NCBI GenBank assembly: GCA_009787835.1
Contig: WQSN01000026.1
Location: forward strand, 1-38,047
From: Treponema sp.
GTDB lineage: Bacteria; Spirochaetota; Spirochaetia; Treponematales; Breznakiellaceae
DNA: 38,047 bases
Reading direction: 5' to 3'
The notes under the pieces were generated by a model. It had not been told where the DNA came from, did not search any database, and saw nothing but the letters and a program-made list of their open reading frames with translations. Both the position numbers and the translations under genes were made by a program. Shown here piece by piece: positions 8,286-16,105 of the stretch; position 1 is the first letter of the stretch, and each line of letters starts with the position of its first letter.

Positions 8286-9200
8286 ATGCGAGTAACAAAA
8301 ATTATTTTAATCGTGTTAATAACACTGTTCGCGTTCGGCTGTAAAGCTGAAAAACAAAGGGAAATAATTGACCGTTCAGGAATACCGGTAATTATTAAGG
8401 GGCCATTTAACAGAATTATTTCTACAGCGCCCTCCAATACGGAAATTATTGTTGATATTGGACAGGCGGGCAAACTTGTCGCCATAGATGTTCATTCTGC
8501 GAATGTTTCGGGAATCCCCGCTGACCTTCCGCTGCTGGATTTTTTCTATCCGGACGCGGAAGCGATTATCAATCTTGAACCTGATCTTTTAATTGCCAGC
8601 GGTCATAATCCCACAGGTACGGGAGAGGATCCGTTCAAACTGTTACGTGAAGTTGGCATCACCGTGGTATACATTTCCATGAGCAAAAGCGTTGATGAAA
8701 TGTACAAGGATATTGAATTTGTAGCGGATCTTCTGGACGCGAAAAAAGAGGGCGATCAGTTAATCGCTTCAACCAGGGCGCAGATCGCGCAGATTGCGGA
8801 TAACATATCGCAGAAGACATCGCATTACGTGAATAGGCCTACTGTGTATTTTGAACTTTCCGCGCCGCCTTATATGATGGCATTCGGAAAAGACAGTTAT
8901 ATAGATGATATGATTACAATTATCGGCGCGAAAAATATTTTCGGAAACGAAGACTGGCTTGTAATGCCAAGCGCGGAAGCTGTTATCGAACGAAATCCTA
9001 ATGTGATTCTGACAAGCGTAAATTACATTGATGATCCAACCGGAGAAATTAAAAGCAGAGACGGTTTTAATAACATTGACGCGGTAATTAATAACCGCGT
9101 TTACATGATAGACAACGATTCATCATCACGGCCGTCAGCGCGCATTATTTTAGCTTTGCGGCAAATGTCGCAGGCTGTGTACCCGCAAATTTATGAGTAA
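8286..9200 (+). CDS. btuF: Cobalamin-type ABC transporter substrate-binding lipoprotein
   Basis: 304 residues, lipoprotein signal with lipobox ending in the Cys of LFAFGC. The fold family is the BtuF/FepB/FhuD periplasmic binding group: RIISTAPSNTEIIVDIGQAG near residue 40, INLEPDLLIASGH near residue 97, and the C-terminal lobe motif VMPSAEAVIERNPNVIL. AGGAGA eight bases upstream sets the start, one base after the receptor stop. It passes ligand to the permease encoded next, with an 8-base overlap. By homology alone it could bind iron-siderophore or haem; the upstream riboswitch makes a corrinoid most likely. Confidence 0.88.
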   Translation: MRVTKIILIVLITLFAFGCKAEKQREIIDRSGIPVIIKGPFNRIISTAPSNTEIIVDIGQAGKLVAIDVHSANVSGIPADLPLLDFFYPDAEAIINLEPDLLIASGHNPTGTGEDPFKLLREVGITVVYISMSKSVDEMYKDIEFVADLLDAKKEGDQLIASTRAQIAQIADNISQKTSHYVNRPTVYFELSAPPYMMAFGKDSYIDDMITIIGAKNIFGNEDWLVMPSAEAVIERNPNVILTSVNYIDDPTGEIKSRDGFNNIDAVINNRVYMIDNDSSSRPSARIILALRQMSQAVYPQIYE

Positions 9201-10212
9201 CAGCAAGCGCGTTATCCTGGGCGCGGTTATATCGCTTTTTATAATCGCGGCAGGAGCGTCTTTGGGCAGTGCAAACATTTCAATTGCTGATACATTGCTG
9301 ATAACGCTGCATAAGGTTTTCCGTCTGCCGCTTTCGCAGGAAATAGATTCAAGAAATGTTTCAATTGTGTGGCTTCTGCGGCTTCCCAGGGTGCTGCTTG
9401 CCTTTCTTGTCGGAGGCTCTCTTGCGATGAGCGGCGCTGTCTGCCAGTCCATACTGCGCAATCCATTGGCTTCCCCCTACATTTTGGGAGTTTCATCCGG
9501 CGCGTCCCTGGGCGCGGGAATAATTATCGTCAGCGGAATTGCGATCCCGCTGCTTGGCGGTTTTACGTTGCCGCTGACAGGTTTCATTTTCGGCCTTTTA
9601 ACAGTTTTTCTTGTAGCCGCTTTTTCTTCCCGCATCGACCGGTCAATGTCGAATAACACAATAATTCTGTGCGGTATGGTATTATCTCTCTTTTTAAACG
9701 CGGTATTAACAATGTTAAGCGCAATATTTTCAGATGATCTCAGACGCATCGCCCTGTGGCAGATGGGCAGTTTCGCGCTGCGCGGCTGGACGTATGTGTG
9801 GCTTCTGCTGCCGTTTTTGGTTACCGGAACAGCCGGTATTATATTCTACACAAAGGAAATGGATGTTTTAAGTTTCGGCGACGATCAGGCAAAATCCTCC
9901 GGGGTGGAAACAGGCTCGCTAAGAAAAAAACTGCTCGCTTTCTGCGCCGTGCTTACAGGAGCTTCTGTCGCTCTCAGCGGCGTTATAGGATTCGTTGATC
10001 TTATCGCCCCTCACGCGGCGCGAAGGATTACAGGTTCGCGCCACAGGCATTTGATACCCATGTCATTTATTCTGGGTGGCTCGCTTATGGTTTGCACAGA
10101 CCTTGTCGCAAGAACGGTTGTCTCTCCTTCGGAATTGCCTGTTGGCGCGATTACAGCGTTGATCGGCGCGCCGTTTTTCGCGTGGGTTTATTTCAGAAGA
10201 AGAAAAATTTAA
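9193..10212 (+). CDS. btuC: FecCD/BtuC-family ABC transporter permease
   Basis: 339 residues with about ten hydrophobic segments. Family hallmarks are present: RLPRVLLAFLVGGSLAMSGA, then RNPLASPYILGVSSGASLG in the N-terminal half, and GVIGFVDLIAPHAARRITG near residue 265, which is the EAA-like loop that contacts the ATPase. It starts inside the binding-protein gene (8-base overlap), so translation is probably coupled. It forms the inner-membrane channel for the ligand delivered by the preceding lipoprotein. Confidence 0.93.
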   Translation: MSNSKRVILGAVISLFIIAAGASLGSANISIADTLLITLHKVFRLPLSQEIDSRNVSIVWLLRLPRVLLAFLVGGSLAMSGAVCQSILRNPLASPYILGVSSGASLGAGIIIVSGIAIPLLGGFTLPLTGFIFGLLTVFLVAAFSSRIDRSMSNNTIILCGMVLSLFLNAVLTMLSAIFSDDLRRIALWQMGSFALRGWTYVWLLLPFLVTGTAGIIFYTKEMDVLSFGDDQAKSSGVETGSLRKKLLAFCAVLTGASVALSGVIGFVDLIAPHAARRITGSRHRHLIPMSFILGGSLMVCTDLVARTVVSPSELPVGAITALIGAPFFAWVYFRRRKI

Positions 10213-10237
10213 CCGCTGGGTTTTATAGGGGAAAAAA

Positions 10238-10999
10238 TTGAATATGCTTGAAGTAAAAAACTTATTCGCCGGATACGGAAGCGCGGATGTTATATGCAAC
10301 ATAAGTTTCAGCGCGGGAAGGGGAGAGAGCCTTTGCGTGCTGGGACCGAACGGATGCGGCAAAAGCACTTTGCTTAAATCTATAGCGCGCATTATTGATT
10401 ACCGCGGCGCTGTTACCATGAACGGAGATGATATTTCCTCTGTTACGCGCAAAGAACTCGCAAAAAAAATCGCGCTATTAAGCCAGAACGCCCAGGTTTT
10501 TTTTCCCTACACTGTATACGAAACAGTATCAATGGGACGATACGCGTATTTACAGGGCTTTCTGAAAAATCCTTGCGCCGAAGATAAATCAATAGTAAAA
10601 GATATTTTAACTAAACTGGATATATGGGACATAAAAGACAGGATGATCGACGAGCTTTCAGGCGGAACATTGCAGCGTGTTTTCCTCGCGAGAACCCTCG
10701 CGCAGACACCCGATTTAATTTTACTTGACGAGCCTGCCAATCACCTTGATCTTAAACACCAGATAGAACTTCTGGATTTTTTAAAATCATGGGTAAAGGA
10801 AAACAACAAAACATTAATTGGCGTATTCCACGATCTGAACATGGCCCGTCTTTTTGGAGATACCGCGATTGTATTGGATAACGGAACAATCGCAGCAAAC
10901 GGAAAAATAGATGAAGTGCTGAACAGTAAAATCATAAACAAAGTATACGGAATTGACATAAGCGTTTTTATGCGGCGATCGTTTGAAGTATGGAAATGA
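10238..10999 (+). CDS. btuD: ABC transporter ATPase, cobalamin/iron-siderophore type
   Basis: 253 residues if the TTG at 10238 is used; the ATG at 10244 gives 251. AGGGG ends six bases before the TTG and twelve before the ATG, so the TTG has the better spacing, but either is possible. Walker A GPNGCGKSTLL near residue 35; ABC signature LSGGTLQRVFLART (T replaces the usual Q); Walker B DLILLDEPANHLDL; switch His in GVFHDLNMARLF. It powers the permease and closes the riboswitch operon. The next gene is convergent after 16 bases, with no clear terminator between. Confidence 0.9.
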   Translation: MNMLEVKNLFAGYGSADVICNISFSAGRGESLCVLGPNGCGKSTLLKSIARIIDYRGAVTMNGDDISSVTRKELAKKIALLSQNAQVFFPYTVYETVSMGRYAYLQGFLKNPCAEDKSIVKDILTKLDIWDIKDRMIDELSGGTLQRVFLARTLAQTPDLILLDEPANHLDLKHQIELLDFLKSWVKENNKTLIGVFHDLNMARLFGDTAIVLDNGTIAANGKIDEVLNSKIINKVYGIDISVFMRRSFEVWK

Positions 11000-11015
11000 C
11001 GCATAACATATTTTT

Positions 11016-11465
11016 CTATACTAAACCTTCTTCAAGTGTTTCTGCGTCAGCTAAATCTTTTATTCTTCCGGAGGCGCGTTTGTTAACAATTAAGTCATGA
11101 ACCGACAAAACATGAATTTGAACTTCATCAATATTAAAAGTTTCTGAACGGGCATAAGCATCTTCAAAATTAATCCCGTCAATTGATGTAAGTATGTCTA
11201 TCCTGCACGGAGCAACACCTATCTGGAAAATTAATCCTTCTTTTTGAAGCTCTGCGGCGGATAAATTTTTAACAGGCGCGCCAAAATCATCAAGCGCTTG
11301 AAGAACCAAAACAGCATTTTCCGGATCAGGCATAACAAATAAATCAATATCCATCGTGGAACGAGGATACCCATGGACAGCCATAGCATATGCGCCTACA
11401 AGTAAAAATTTAACTTTTTTTTCTGATAATATTAATAATATTTCTTTGTAATGTTTGTTTAGCAT
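11016..11465 (-). CDS. Nucleotidyltransferase-fold protein, toxin-antitoxin-like
   Basis: 149 residues with the minimal polymerase-beta nucleotidyltransferase signature: LVGAYAMAVHGYPRSTMDID contains the G-x-A helix, the Arg-Ser/Thr pair and the D-x-D metal site, and a third acidic residue lies in CRIDIL near residue 90. This resembles the AbiEii/DUF6036 type of stand-alone nucleotidyltransferases. The C-terminal part (DLIVNKRASGRIKDLADAET) is the usual family end. Its start lies 56 bases inside the upstream small gene in another frame, so the two are translationally linked. It may be the toxin, or a modifying enzyme of a two-gene module. Substrate unknown. Confidence 0.85.
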   Translation of the reverse strand: MLNKHYKEILLILSEKKVKFLLVGAYAMAVHGYPRSTMDIDLFVMPDPENAVLVLQALDDFGAPVKNLSAAELQKEGLIFQIGVAPCRIDILTSIDGINFEDAYARSETFNIDEVQIHVLSVHDLIVNKRASGRIKDLADAETLEEGLV

Positions 11466-11598
11466 TGTATTTTTTACTCAATGAAACTGCTTCGAAGGTT
11501 AATGGCCAGACCATTGAAATTCGTTCTTCTTTGGTACCAGGAACATATCCAGAGTTTTTATCATCGGTTTGTTGAATAACAGTAATTGTTTTATTCAT
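11410..11598 (-). CDS. Small partner protein of the nucleotidyltransferase (putative antitoxin)
   Basis: 62 residues with GYVPGTKEERISMVWPLTFE followed by a basic tail. The ER-x-x-MVW-x-LT pattern is one I associate with small proteins encoded just upstream of stand-alone nucleotidyltransferases; that is memory, not a search. A near-perfect promoter ends seven bases before the ATG and there is no Shine-Dalgarno, so the mRNA is predicted to be leaderless. The 56-base overlap with the nucleotidyltransferase gene supports co-expression and joint function. Confidence 0.72.
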   Translation of the reverse strand: MNKTITVIQQTDDKNSGYVPGTKEERISMVWPLTFEAVSLSKKYNAKQTLQRNIINIIRKKS

Positions 11599-11605
11599 TA
11601 ATAAA

Positions 11606-11633
11606 ATTATAATAGAAATTATATATCTGTCAA
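11606..11633 (-). promoter_or_regulatory. Promoter of the small protein/nucleotidyltransferase pair, leaderless
   Basis: TTGACA (11628-11633), 16-base spacer, TATAAT (11606-11611), then seven bases to the ATG at 11598. The expected transcription start falls at about 11599, so the start codon is essentially the 5' end of the RNA. Confidence 0.75.
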
Positions 11634-11647
11634 TATTTATATAGTGG

Positions 11648-11678
11648 TTGTTTTTACATTATAATATTATAAAAACAA
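11648..11678. repeat. 9-bp inverted repeat between divergent promoters, possible operator
   Basis: TTGTTTTTA (11648-11656), 13 AT-only bases except one C, then TAAAAACAA (11670-11678). It lies just upstream of the toxin-antitoxin-like promoter and also ahead of the MoxR gene, where an autoregulatory operator might be expected. AT content in the region is high, so chance palindromes are more likely here than elsewhere. Confidence 0.45.
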
Positions 11679-11706
11679 GAATGTATATTATTTATTATTA
11701 ATAAAG

Positions 11707-11712
11707 TATAAT
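11707..11712 (+). promoter_or_regulatory. Possible -10 box of the MoxR operon
   Basis: A consensus TATAAT ends five bases before the ATG at 11718; no Shine-Dalgarno precedes the gene. The -35 is poor at the expected distance. It fits the leaderless pattern seen at other units in this window. Confidence 0.45.
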
Positions 11713-11717
11713 AAACC

Positions 11718-12692
11718 ATGAAAGATATTCTACCAGTTGCGGAATTTGCCGGTAAAATTAGGGAAAATATTGAGACTGTTTTTCTTGGCAAGACTGAAGT
11801 AGTTGATATGCTTATTACCGCTTTTCTCGCGCGCGGACATGTGCTTTTGGAAGATGTGCCGGGAACCGGAAAAACCATTCTTTCCCGCGCTTTCGCCGCC
11901 AGTTTAAATCTAGGCTTCGCGCGAATTCAATGCACGCCCGATTTACTGCCCGCGGATATTCTTGGGGTTTCGGTGTGGCGGCAGGATGATGACGGCAGGA
12001 AGGGGCAGTTCGTTTACCGGCCCGGACCTATTGTAAATCAATTTGTTCTTGTTGATGAAATTAACCGCGCCACCCCGCGTGCCCAGTCCGCGCTTCTGGA
12101 AGCGATGGGTGAAACCCAGATAACGATCGAAGGAAAGCGCCTCGCCCTGCCTGAACCTTTTTTTGTTATGGCAACAGAAAACCCTGTTGAATTTGAGGGA
12201 ACCTTTCCCCTGCCCGAAGCACAGAAAGACCGCTTCCTTTTATCACTGAGCATAGGGTATCCGCAAGCCGGCGCTGAAGCCATGATACTTGAAAATCAGC
12301 GCCGTATTACCCATCCTGTTACAGATATAAAACCTGTAGCTTCGGCGGAAGAGATTGCGCCTCTGCAGGAAGCTGTAAGCCGCATATATGTTGATCCTGT
12401 AGTGAAAGACTATCTTCTTGCCCTTGTCGCGGCAACGAGAAACGAACAGCGTCTTCGCACAGGCATATCTCCGCGAGGAAGTCTTGCGCTCTATCGCGCC
12501 GCCCAGGCTTACGCCGCCATAAGAAACAGAAATTATGTCACTCCCGAAGATGTCAAAGATATGGCGCCGAGCGTTTTCAGGCAGCGGTTTCTGCTGTCTT
12601 CAGATGCATTTGTAAGAGGAGTTAAGCCTGACAGGATCATTCAGTCCATTCTGGATTCTACTCTGGTTCCGGAGTACCGGACTTCATCATGA
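11718..12692 (+). CDS. MoxR-family AAA+ ATPase
   Basis: 324 residues. Walker A in LEDVPGTGKTILSRAFA near residue 52; Walker B and MoxR motif VDEINRATPRAQSALLEAM near residue 112; sensor 1 around MATENPVEFEGTFPLPEAQ; C-terminal lid domain with GISPRGSLALYRAAQAYA. MoxR proteins are chaperone-like ATPases that usually act with DUF58 and VWA or transglutaminase-like proteins at the cell envelope. The stop overlaps the next start as ATGA, and the following two genes form the standard cassette. No Shine-Dalgarno precedes the ATG; a TATAAT lies five bases upstream. Confidence 0.94.
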   Translation: MKDILPVAEFAGKIRENIETVFLGKTEVVDMLITAFLARGHVLLEDVPGTGKTILSRAFAASLNLGFARIQCTPDLLPADILGVSVWRQDDDGRKGQFVYRPGPIVNQFVLVDEINRATPRAQSALLEAMGETQITIEGKRLALPEPFFVMATENPVEFEGTFPLPEAQKDRFLLSLSIGYPQAGAEAMILENQRRITHPVTDIKPVASAEEIAPLQEAVSRIYVDPVVKDYLLALVAATRNEQRLRTGISPRGSLALYRAAQAYAAIRNRNYVTPEDVKDMAPSVFRQRFLLSSDAFVRGVKPDRIIQSILDSTLVPEYRTSS

Positions 12693-13942
12693 AGATGTTT
12701 CCTTCTTCGCGGAACACCGTTTTTATATCAGGTAAAAAACTTTTAATTTCCGGAGTTTCAGTTTTTACCGCCGTGTTCCTTTTCTCATCTCTTGCGTTTA
12801 TACAATTTTTTTGTCTGTTTTTTTTGTTTATCATCATAGGCTCGCGGCTATACAGTGAATATATTATCAGAAACATAAACATAATACGCTGTGATGAAGA
12901 ACTGCGGGTATTCAGGCATGAATGGTTAAATGTTGATATACGCATTGAAAATAAAAGCCTGCTTCCCGCCTTTATGCTTGTAATAAACGATTCTCCGGGG
13001 CCTATCGCCGTTTTCAGAGACAACAAGATACTGCGCAGTTTGTTCAAGCGTTCATGGACGCTGATGAAATGGCAGGGGTACTGCGGCGACAGGGGAGTTT
13101 TTAATATCGGTCCCGTAACCGTGCGCGGCTCTGATCCTTTAGGATTGTTTCCGTTTCAACTAACATCAGGCGGTACTTCCAGGGTGTTTGTTTACCCTGT
13201 CTTCCGTTCCATCGCCATTAAGCCTCCCGGAGGCATTCCCCTCGGCAATATGCTTACTTCCAACCGGTTGTTTGAAGATATTACGCGGCGAAGATCCCTT
13301 CGTCCCTATCAGAGCGGCGATGAACTGCGGCGCATAAACTGGAAGGTCAGCGCCCGCATGTCTCAATTTCACGTAACGGCGCAATCGCAATCGGGCGGTC
13401 TTGTGATAAATGAATATGAGGCGACAGTTTCCTGTCCCCTGATGATCTTCCTCAGTCTGAATAAAGGCGAATATCCCGCAAGAAAACACGGCGCGTATAT
13501 GGAACGCGCTATAGAAGCCGCCGCCGCTCTTTGTTTGAAAGCTTCAGTAGAAAAACAGGAGGTGGGAATTATTTTTTATTTGTCCTGCCATGAAAAAGGG
13601 CTTTCTGTTATTCCGCCATCGGCTTTTACTCTTGTTCATATACTTGAACGGCTCGCCGCTGTGGATTTATCAGCGGATTGGGATGCCGTGCAGCCCGTGT
13701 CTGACGGCGTTCGCGCGGGCGCGATGATAATGCTAGAACAGGGCAAGTATCTGTCTTATGGAACGCGTTATGTGTATATCGGCCCTGATTTGGGCGACGA
13801 AGCCTATATCAGTTTGAATTCATTAAAAAGGCATCACCTGTCTCTTGAATACCTGATCATTGATGAGCGTTCAGTGCCGTCTCTGGCTCCTGGAAACTCA
13901 CGCCGTTATCAAATTAAAGAACAAGGGTTTGAAATTGTCTGA
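12689..13942 (+). CDS. DUF58-domain membrane protein
   Basis: 417 residues. Two adjoining hydrophobic segments near residues 12-60 anchor it. The body follows the DUF58 pattern, with GVFNIGPVTVRGSDPLGLF before the DUF58 core motif RRSLRPYQSGDELRRINWK near residues 205-225 and a VWA-like region afterwards (LMIFLSLNKGEY...MERAIEAAAAL). Proteins of this family are the regular partners of MoxR ATPases. ATGA overlap upstream and an 8-base overlap downstream place it inside one operon. The exact function is unknown. Confidence 0.9.
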   Translation: MKMFPSSRNTVFISGKKLLISGVSVFTAVFLFSSLAFIQFFCLFFLFIIIGSRLYSEYIIRNINIIRCDEELRVFRHEWLNVDIRIENKSLLPAFMLVINDSPGPIAVFRDNKILRSLFKRSWTLMKWQGYCGDRGVFNIGPVTVRGSDPLGLFPFQLTSGGTSRVFVYPVFRSIAIKPPGGIPLGNMLTSNRLFEDITRRRSLRPYQSGDELRRINWKVSARMSQFHVTAQSQSGGLVINEYEATVSCPLMIFLSLNKGEYPARKHGAYMERAIEAAAALCLKASVEKQEVGIIFYLSCHEKGLSVIPPSAFTLVHILERLAAVDLSADWDAVQPVSDGVRAGAMIMLEQGKYLSYGTRYVYIGPDLGDEAYISLNSLKRHHLSLEYLIIDERSVPSLAPGNSRRYQIKEQGFEIV

Positions 13943-15476
13943 CAAAAACCAAAAGCTGCGGGATTTTCGCAGGGACGGATTTCTCTCCGCCGGTGCGTTT
14001 TACTCGCTCCTGGCTCTTTATATGCCGCTTGCCGTGCTTACCGCACTTGTCTTTCTTTTAAAAGAATTTCTACCAGAGCATATCAGCTTCCCCGCTGCTT
14101 TTCTGCTTGCAAGCGGCTTTTTAGCCGCGCTGGCGGCGTCTTTCTACTGCGATTTTATGAAGGATATCAAGGCCAGCCGTGTTGCAGCTAACATTCGCGG
14201 CGGGTTTATCATTATGGCGGTTTTTTATTTTTTTTCTTCCGTTACCAGCCTGAATGTTCCTTTGAGACTGCGGTTTCTTCCAAACCTTGTAAATATTCTT
14301 GTTACCATTGAAACGCTCTATTTATGGGTCTCGGTCATAACATTAAAACAGATATTTAACGCCCGCGTAAGTTTTGAAAAATACACTCAAAAATACAGGG
14401 GAGATGAACTCCGCATGGCAATGGTCGAAGAATCGTCTCTGATACAATACACAGATCTTAACATCAGCAAAGCCAGAAGAAATTATACGATAGAACTGGC
14501 GCTTGTCTGTGCGATTACCCTCACCGGAATAATTTACGGGTATCGCATACCGCCGGGTTTATATATCCTGTTAGCTGTCATTATGGCGGGAGGAGTTTTT
14601 ATTTCCGCGTTTTTTGGAATAATCCGGCGAGAACATTATTACGCTGGTGAAGGGCTTGCGTTCAGCGCGGCTGACCGGTTCAAACGCATGATAGGGGTTG
14701 CTGTTTTTACCGTGTTTGCAATCATTGCCGCGGTTCTTCTGTCCTCTGATAAAAGCATTCTTCCCTTTTCCGTAATAGCCGCCTTTTTTGCCTGGCTTTT
14801 GGGATTATTTCCCAGCATGACTGCGCCGGAACAGCCGCGCTCACAGGAAATGATTCCGCAGACGACGCCGGATGATCAGATACTTTTCCAGGATTTGATG
14901 CAAAATGATACATCTCCCTGGGAAGGCTGGAAATATGTGCGATACGGATTTATCGCGTTTTTAGCGCTGGTTTTTATATGGTTTTTAATTTCACCTTTAT
15001 TCAACCGGGGATACAATCCATATAAGCTGCCGTTTTTTTTAAAATTAAAACGCATAATCGCAGAATTCGCCAAAGGCGTTGTAAGTATTCTGGCTTCCAT
15101 ATCCAATTATATGAAAAGCGCGCCTGGTATGCGAAAATTACGCAAACCCGGCGCTGATGAAATCCGCAGGGCTGCGGAATCTCTGCTTGGAGCCTACTCC
15201 TACGCAAAAAAAAGGGACATACGCAAAAGCGCGACTTTATTCGCCCGGCTGATTATCTGGGGAAGCGATACACGTCTGGTGACATGGAAACCTTCTTACG
15301 CTCCCGGAGAATACTGTCATCTTCTGGCCTCCCGCGGAGAAGATCATTCGCGTAACGATATCATCCGCTGCGGTGAAATATTTGAAAAGGCTCTTTATTC
15401 TGCGGATGAGCTTACCGCAGCAGAGCGAAATGAGTTTAAGAGTTTAATAGAAGAAATAACTTCTTCCGCTTTCTAA
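13935..15476 (+). CDS. Multi-pass membrane protein with C-terminal DUF4129-like domain
   Basis: About 513 residues from a TTG at 13935, which has AAGGG seven bases upstream and overlaps the DUF58 stop by 8 bases. An ATG at 13860 would overlap the DUF58 gene by 83 bases and add residues that are only a shadow of it. I count about eight to ten hydrophobic segments (for example ISFPAAFLLASGFLAALAAS, IELALVCAITLTGIIYGY, FIAFLALVFIWFLISPLF). The soluble C-terminus (LLGAYSYAKKRDIRKSATLF, then YAPGEYCHLLA and LTAAERNEFKSLIEE) matches the DUF4129 pattern that ends transglutaminase-like partners of MoxR/DUF58. The catalytic transglutaminase core itself is not visible. Function at the cell envelope is likely but undefined. 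Confidence 0.8.
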   Translation: MSDKNQKLRDFRRDGFLSAGAFYSLLALYMPLAVLTALVFLLKEFLPEHISFPAAFLLASGFLAALAASFYCDFMKDIKASRVAANIRGGFIIMAVFYFFSSVTSLNVPLRLRFLPNLVNILVTIETLYLWVSVITLKQIFNARVSFEKYTQKYRGDELRMAMVEESSLIQYTDLNISKARRNYTIELALVCAITLTGIIYGYRIPPGLYILLAVIMAGGVFISAFFGIIRREHYYAGEGLAFSAADRFKRMIGVAVFTVFAIIAAVLLSSDKSILPFSVIAAFFAWLLGLFPSMTAPEQPRSQEMIPQTTPDDQILFQDLMQNDTSPWEGWKYVRYGFIAFLALVFIWFLISPLFNRGYNPYKLPFFLKLKRIIAEFAKGVVSILASISNYMKSAPGMRKLRKPGADEIRRAAESLLGAYSYAKKRDIRKSATLFARLIIWGSDTRLVTWKPSYAPGEYCHLLASRGEDHSRNDIIRCGEIFEKALYSADELTAAERNEFKSLIEEITSSAF

Positions 15477-15496
15477 ATCAATTGCCAATCAATTAA

Positions 15497-16057
15497 TTAT
15501 AAAAATAAATGTTCAATTAATATTTTTATTCCCAATATTATAAGAACGGAACCGCCCGCGAACTCCGCTTTGCTTTTGAATTTCATCCCAAACAGATTGC
15601 CGATTTTTACGCCTACTATTGAAATAATAAAAGTAGTAAAACCGATAATAATAATTGTTATAAAAATATTTACATTAAAGAAAGAGAAAGTAACCCCGAC
15701 TGCTAACGCGTCAATGCTCGTAGCTACCGCCAATAATAACATCTTTATGAACTGAAATGAATTTGGCGTTTCCTTATTGCTGTCTTTTGAAAAACTTTCT
15801 TTTATCATGTTTGCACCTATAATGGAAAGAAGCGCGAAAGCTATCCAATGTTCAAAATTCATAATTTTATCGGCGAATAATGTGCCTGCGTAATATCCGA
15901 TTAGCGGCATTAATGCCTGAAAAAATCCAAAATAAATTCCGGGAATTAAATATTCAATTATCTTTGGTTTTTTTACTGATAAACCGAGGGTTATTGATAC
16001 CGCGAAGGCGTCCATTGATAAACTGACAGCGATTAGAATAATTTCCAGATAACCCAT
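15497..16057 (-). CDS. mntP: Manganese efflux pump MntP
   Basis: 186 residues, six hydrophobic segments in two repeats of three. Family hallmarks: SLSMDAFAVSITLGL in the first repeat and AVATSIDALAVGVTFSFF in the second, each with the conserved Asp, plus GANMIKESF. MntP exports excess Mn2+ across the inner membrane. It is convergent with the DUF4129 gene and lies 47 bases from the glnS stop on the same strand. The upstream gap is too short for a yybP-ykoY manganese riboswitch, but it holds two small palindromes. No strong Shine-Dalgarno is visible. Confidence 0.93.
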   Translation of the reverse strand: MGYLEIILIAVSLSMDAFAVSITLGLSVKKPKIIEYLIPGIYFGFFQALMPLIGYYAGTLFADKIMNFEHWIAFALLSIIGANMIKESFSKDSNKETPNSFQFIKMLLLAVATSIDALAVGVTFSFFNVNIFITIIIIGFTTFIISIVGVKIGNLFGMKFKSKAEFAGGSVLIILGIKILIEHLFL

Positions 16058-16070
16058 GTTTAAGCCATTT

Positions 16071-16105
16071 TCACTTTATTAGTGAGGTGTATTTTTGAAA
16101 AATAC
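16071..16105. repeat. Two palindromes upstream of mntP
   Basis: CACT-TTATT-AGTG (16071-16083 region) and GTATTTTT-G-AAAAATAC (16089-16105, eight perfect base pairs) fill the gap between the glnS stop and mntP. The second also overlaps the glnS stop codon and could act as a weak terminator. Either could be a metal-regulator site for mntP (speculative). Confidence 0.4.

Noticed and set aside
9150-9749. Long open frames on the opposite strand or in alternative frames across the permease gene
   Set aside because: They lie wholly within a well-supported membrane protein gene, encode low-complexity basic peptides, and have no start signals. The same holds for open frames opposite nifJ, glnS, the kinase, galK and the antiporter.
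13860-13934. ATG start of the DUF4129 gene at 13860
   Set aside because: It would overlap the DUF58 gene by 83 bases and has no Shine-Dalgarno. The TTG at 13935 with AAGGG seven bases upstream gives an ordinary short overlap.
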